DNA of 14,890 nt. It comes from Planctomycetota bacterium. GTDB lineage: Bacteria > Planctomycetota > Phycisphaerae > UBA1845. The notes under the pieces are model-generated. The model was not told where the DNA came from. It saw nothing but the letters and a program-made list of their open reading frames with translations, and made no database searches. Positions 14,546 to 14,890 of this stretch are shown one piece after another. Both the position numbers and the translations under genes were made by a program. Where the stretch lies: positions 1 through 14,890 of the forward strand of contig JAJRSP010000059.1 of assembly GCA_024278775.1 (NCBI GenBank), given 5' to 3'. The first letter of the stretch is position 1. The number at the start of each line of letters is the position of its first letter.

Positions 14546-14632
14546 CCGGGTAGCCGAGTAGCATTGGGGCGGATCCCATGCCCCGGGTCACGTCATGACG
14601 CCGGCCACGGTCTCTTTGGACTCGTCAGTGGC

Positions 14633-14890
14633 CTATTCCTCGATGGCATCGGGAATCCCGGCCAGACGTTCGGCTCGGGCTTTTGCCGCCGCCGCTACAG
14701 TGGACTTCGCCATGCGACTGCGTTTCAACGACAGGCTCGTCACGGATGATGTAGACGGGCAGTGTGCTACAGTGGACTTCGCCATGCGACTGCGTTTCAA
14801 CACGTCATAGCCGGCAATGAGCAGCGGTTTGGCGTCGGGAAGCCGTTCCTGCGCGCCGAGTGCCGCGCCCAAGAGGCTCATCGCCTCGCC
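14633..14890 (-). CDS. C-terminal fragment of a TPR-type protein, carrying the 36-bp repeats in frame (partial, possibly disrupted)
   Basis: The frame is open from the window edge on the minus strand (GEAMSLLGAALGAQERLPDAKPLLIAGYDV) to TAG at 14635-14633. The first about 28 residues resemble the last TPR unit of planctomycete Ser/Thr-kinase/TPR proteins, which typically read like SLLGGALLGQ-x5-AEPLLLAGYEG. After GYDV the family's usual tail (a Lys/Arg-rich helix, then another helical segment) is not recognisable. Instead the two CRISPR-like repeats are read as LKRSRMAKSTVA twice, separated by 12 spacer-encoded residues, followed by AAAAKARAERLAGIPDAIEE. Because each repeat and the spacer are 36 bp, the frame stays open. 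The gene is either truncated by, or naturally extended through, the repeats. The kinase assignment is inference. Confidence 0.45.
   Translation of the reverse strand, partial: GEAMSLLGAALGAQERLPDAKPLLIAGYDVLKRSRMAKSTVAHCPSTSSVTSLSLKRSRMAKSTVAAAAKARAERLAGIPDAIEE
14694..14801. CRISPR. Minimal CRISPR-like unit: two identical 36-bp repeats and one 36-bp spacer
   Basis: Repeat 1 (14694-14729) and repeat 2 (14766-14801) are identical over exactly 36 bp, beginning GCTACAGTGGAC and ending GACTGCGTTTCAAC. The bases on both sides differ, so the match stops exactly there. The intervening segment 14730-14765 is also 36 bp and unrelated to the repeat. Read on the minus strand the repeat begins GTTGAAACGC. 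It contains TCGC-CAT-GCGA as a small stem and CAGT...ACTG further out. Size, exact conservation and the GTTTCAAC end are typical of CRISPR repeats. Against this: only two repeats are present, no cas genes are in the window, and the flanks look coding on the minus strand. A fortuitous or other dispersed 36-bp repeat remains possible. Confidence 0.5.

Noticed and set aside
14541..14562. Three 8-bp TAGCC-type tandem units at the ygiQ stop
   Set aside because: Too short and imperfect to call a functional repeat; probably local slippage.
14591..14600. CGTCATGACG palindrome downstream of ygiQ
   Set aside because: A 10-bp palindrome with no nearby start codon in the right place and no second copy; expected by chance.

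Overview
The window reads as chromosomal DNA of a GC-rich bacterium, most likely a planctomycete. That assignment is an inference. It rests on a minus-strand fragment at the right edge that resembles the C-terminal TPR tails common in planctomycete Ser/Thr-kinase proteins, on an endonuclease-type MutL (so a Dam/MutH-independent repair system), on a lipoprotein plus membrane-anchored SGNH protein, and on a textbook sigma-54 promoter. No rRNA, tRNA, cas gene, transposase or phage gene is visible.

Layout, left to right. (1) 2-1662, plus strand: the 3' two thirds of nadC, coupled through a TGATG overlap to a membrane-anchored SGNH-fold protein. (2) 1669-2058, minus: a small lipoprotein, convergent with the SGNH gene. 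(3) 2059-2429: a 371-bp non-coding stretch holding a composite palindromic repeat and a decayed remnant of it. (4) 2430-3236, minus: a TIM-barrel sugar-isomerase/AP-endonuclease-like protein, divergent from (5) mutL, 3356-5260. (6) lepA (elongation factor 4), 5450-7249, minus, divergent from (7) an AI-2E family membrane protein, 7401-8723. (8) A YgbA-type cysteine-rich protein, 8873-9319, behind a perfect sigma-54 promoter. (9) A second, internally deleted copy of the palindromic element at 9427-9512. (10) A minus-strand pair for acyl-CoA degradation: a 3-hydroxyacyl-CoA dehydrogenase (10929-12152) upstream of a thiolase (9548-10744), separated by 184 bp rich in inverted repeats. (11) A YgiQ-type radical SAM protein, 12473-14545, behind a good sigma-70-like promoter. 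(12) At the right edge, two identical 36-bp direct repeats separated by exactly 36 bp (a minimal CRISPR-like unit), lying in frame within the TPR protein fragment.

Most genes are unrelated housekeeping or conserved functions rather than one pathway. The clear functional link is the dehydrogenase/thiolase pair, which would carry out the last two steps of a beta-oxidation-type cycle. The most interesting points are the sigma-54 promoter in front of the YgbA-like gene (suggesting nitric-oxide-type control by an enhancer-binding protein), the REPIN/MITE-like palindromic element present twice, and the CRISPR-like repeat pair inside a coding remnant.
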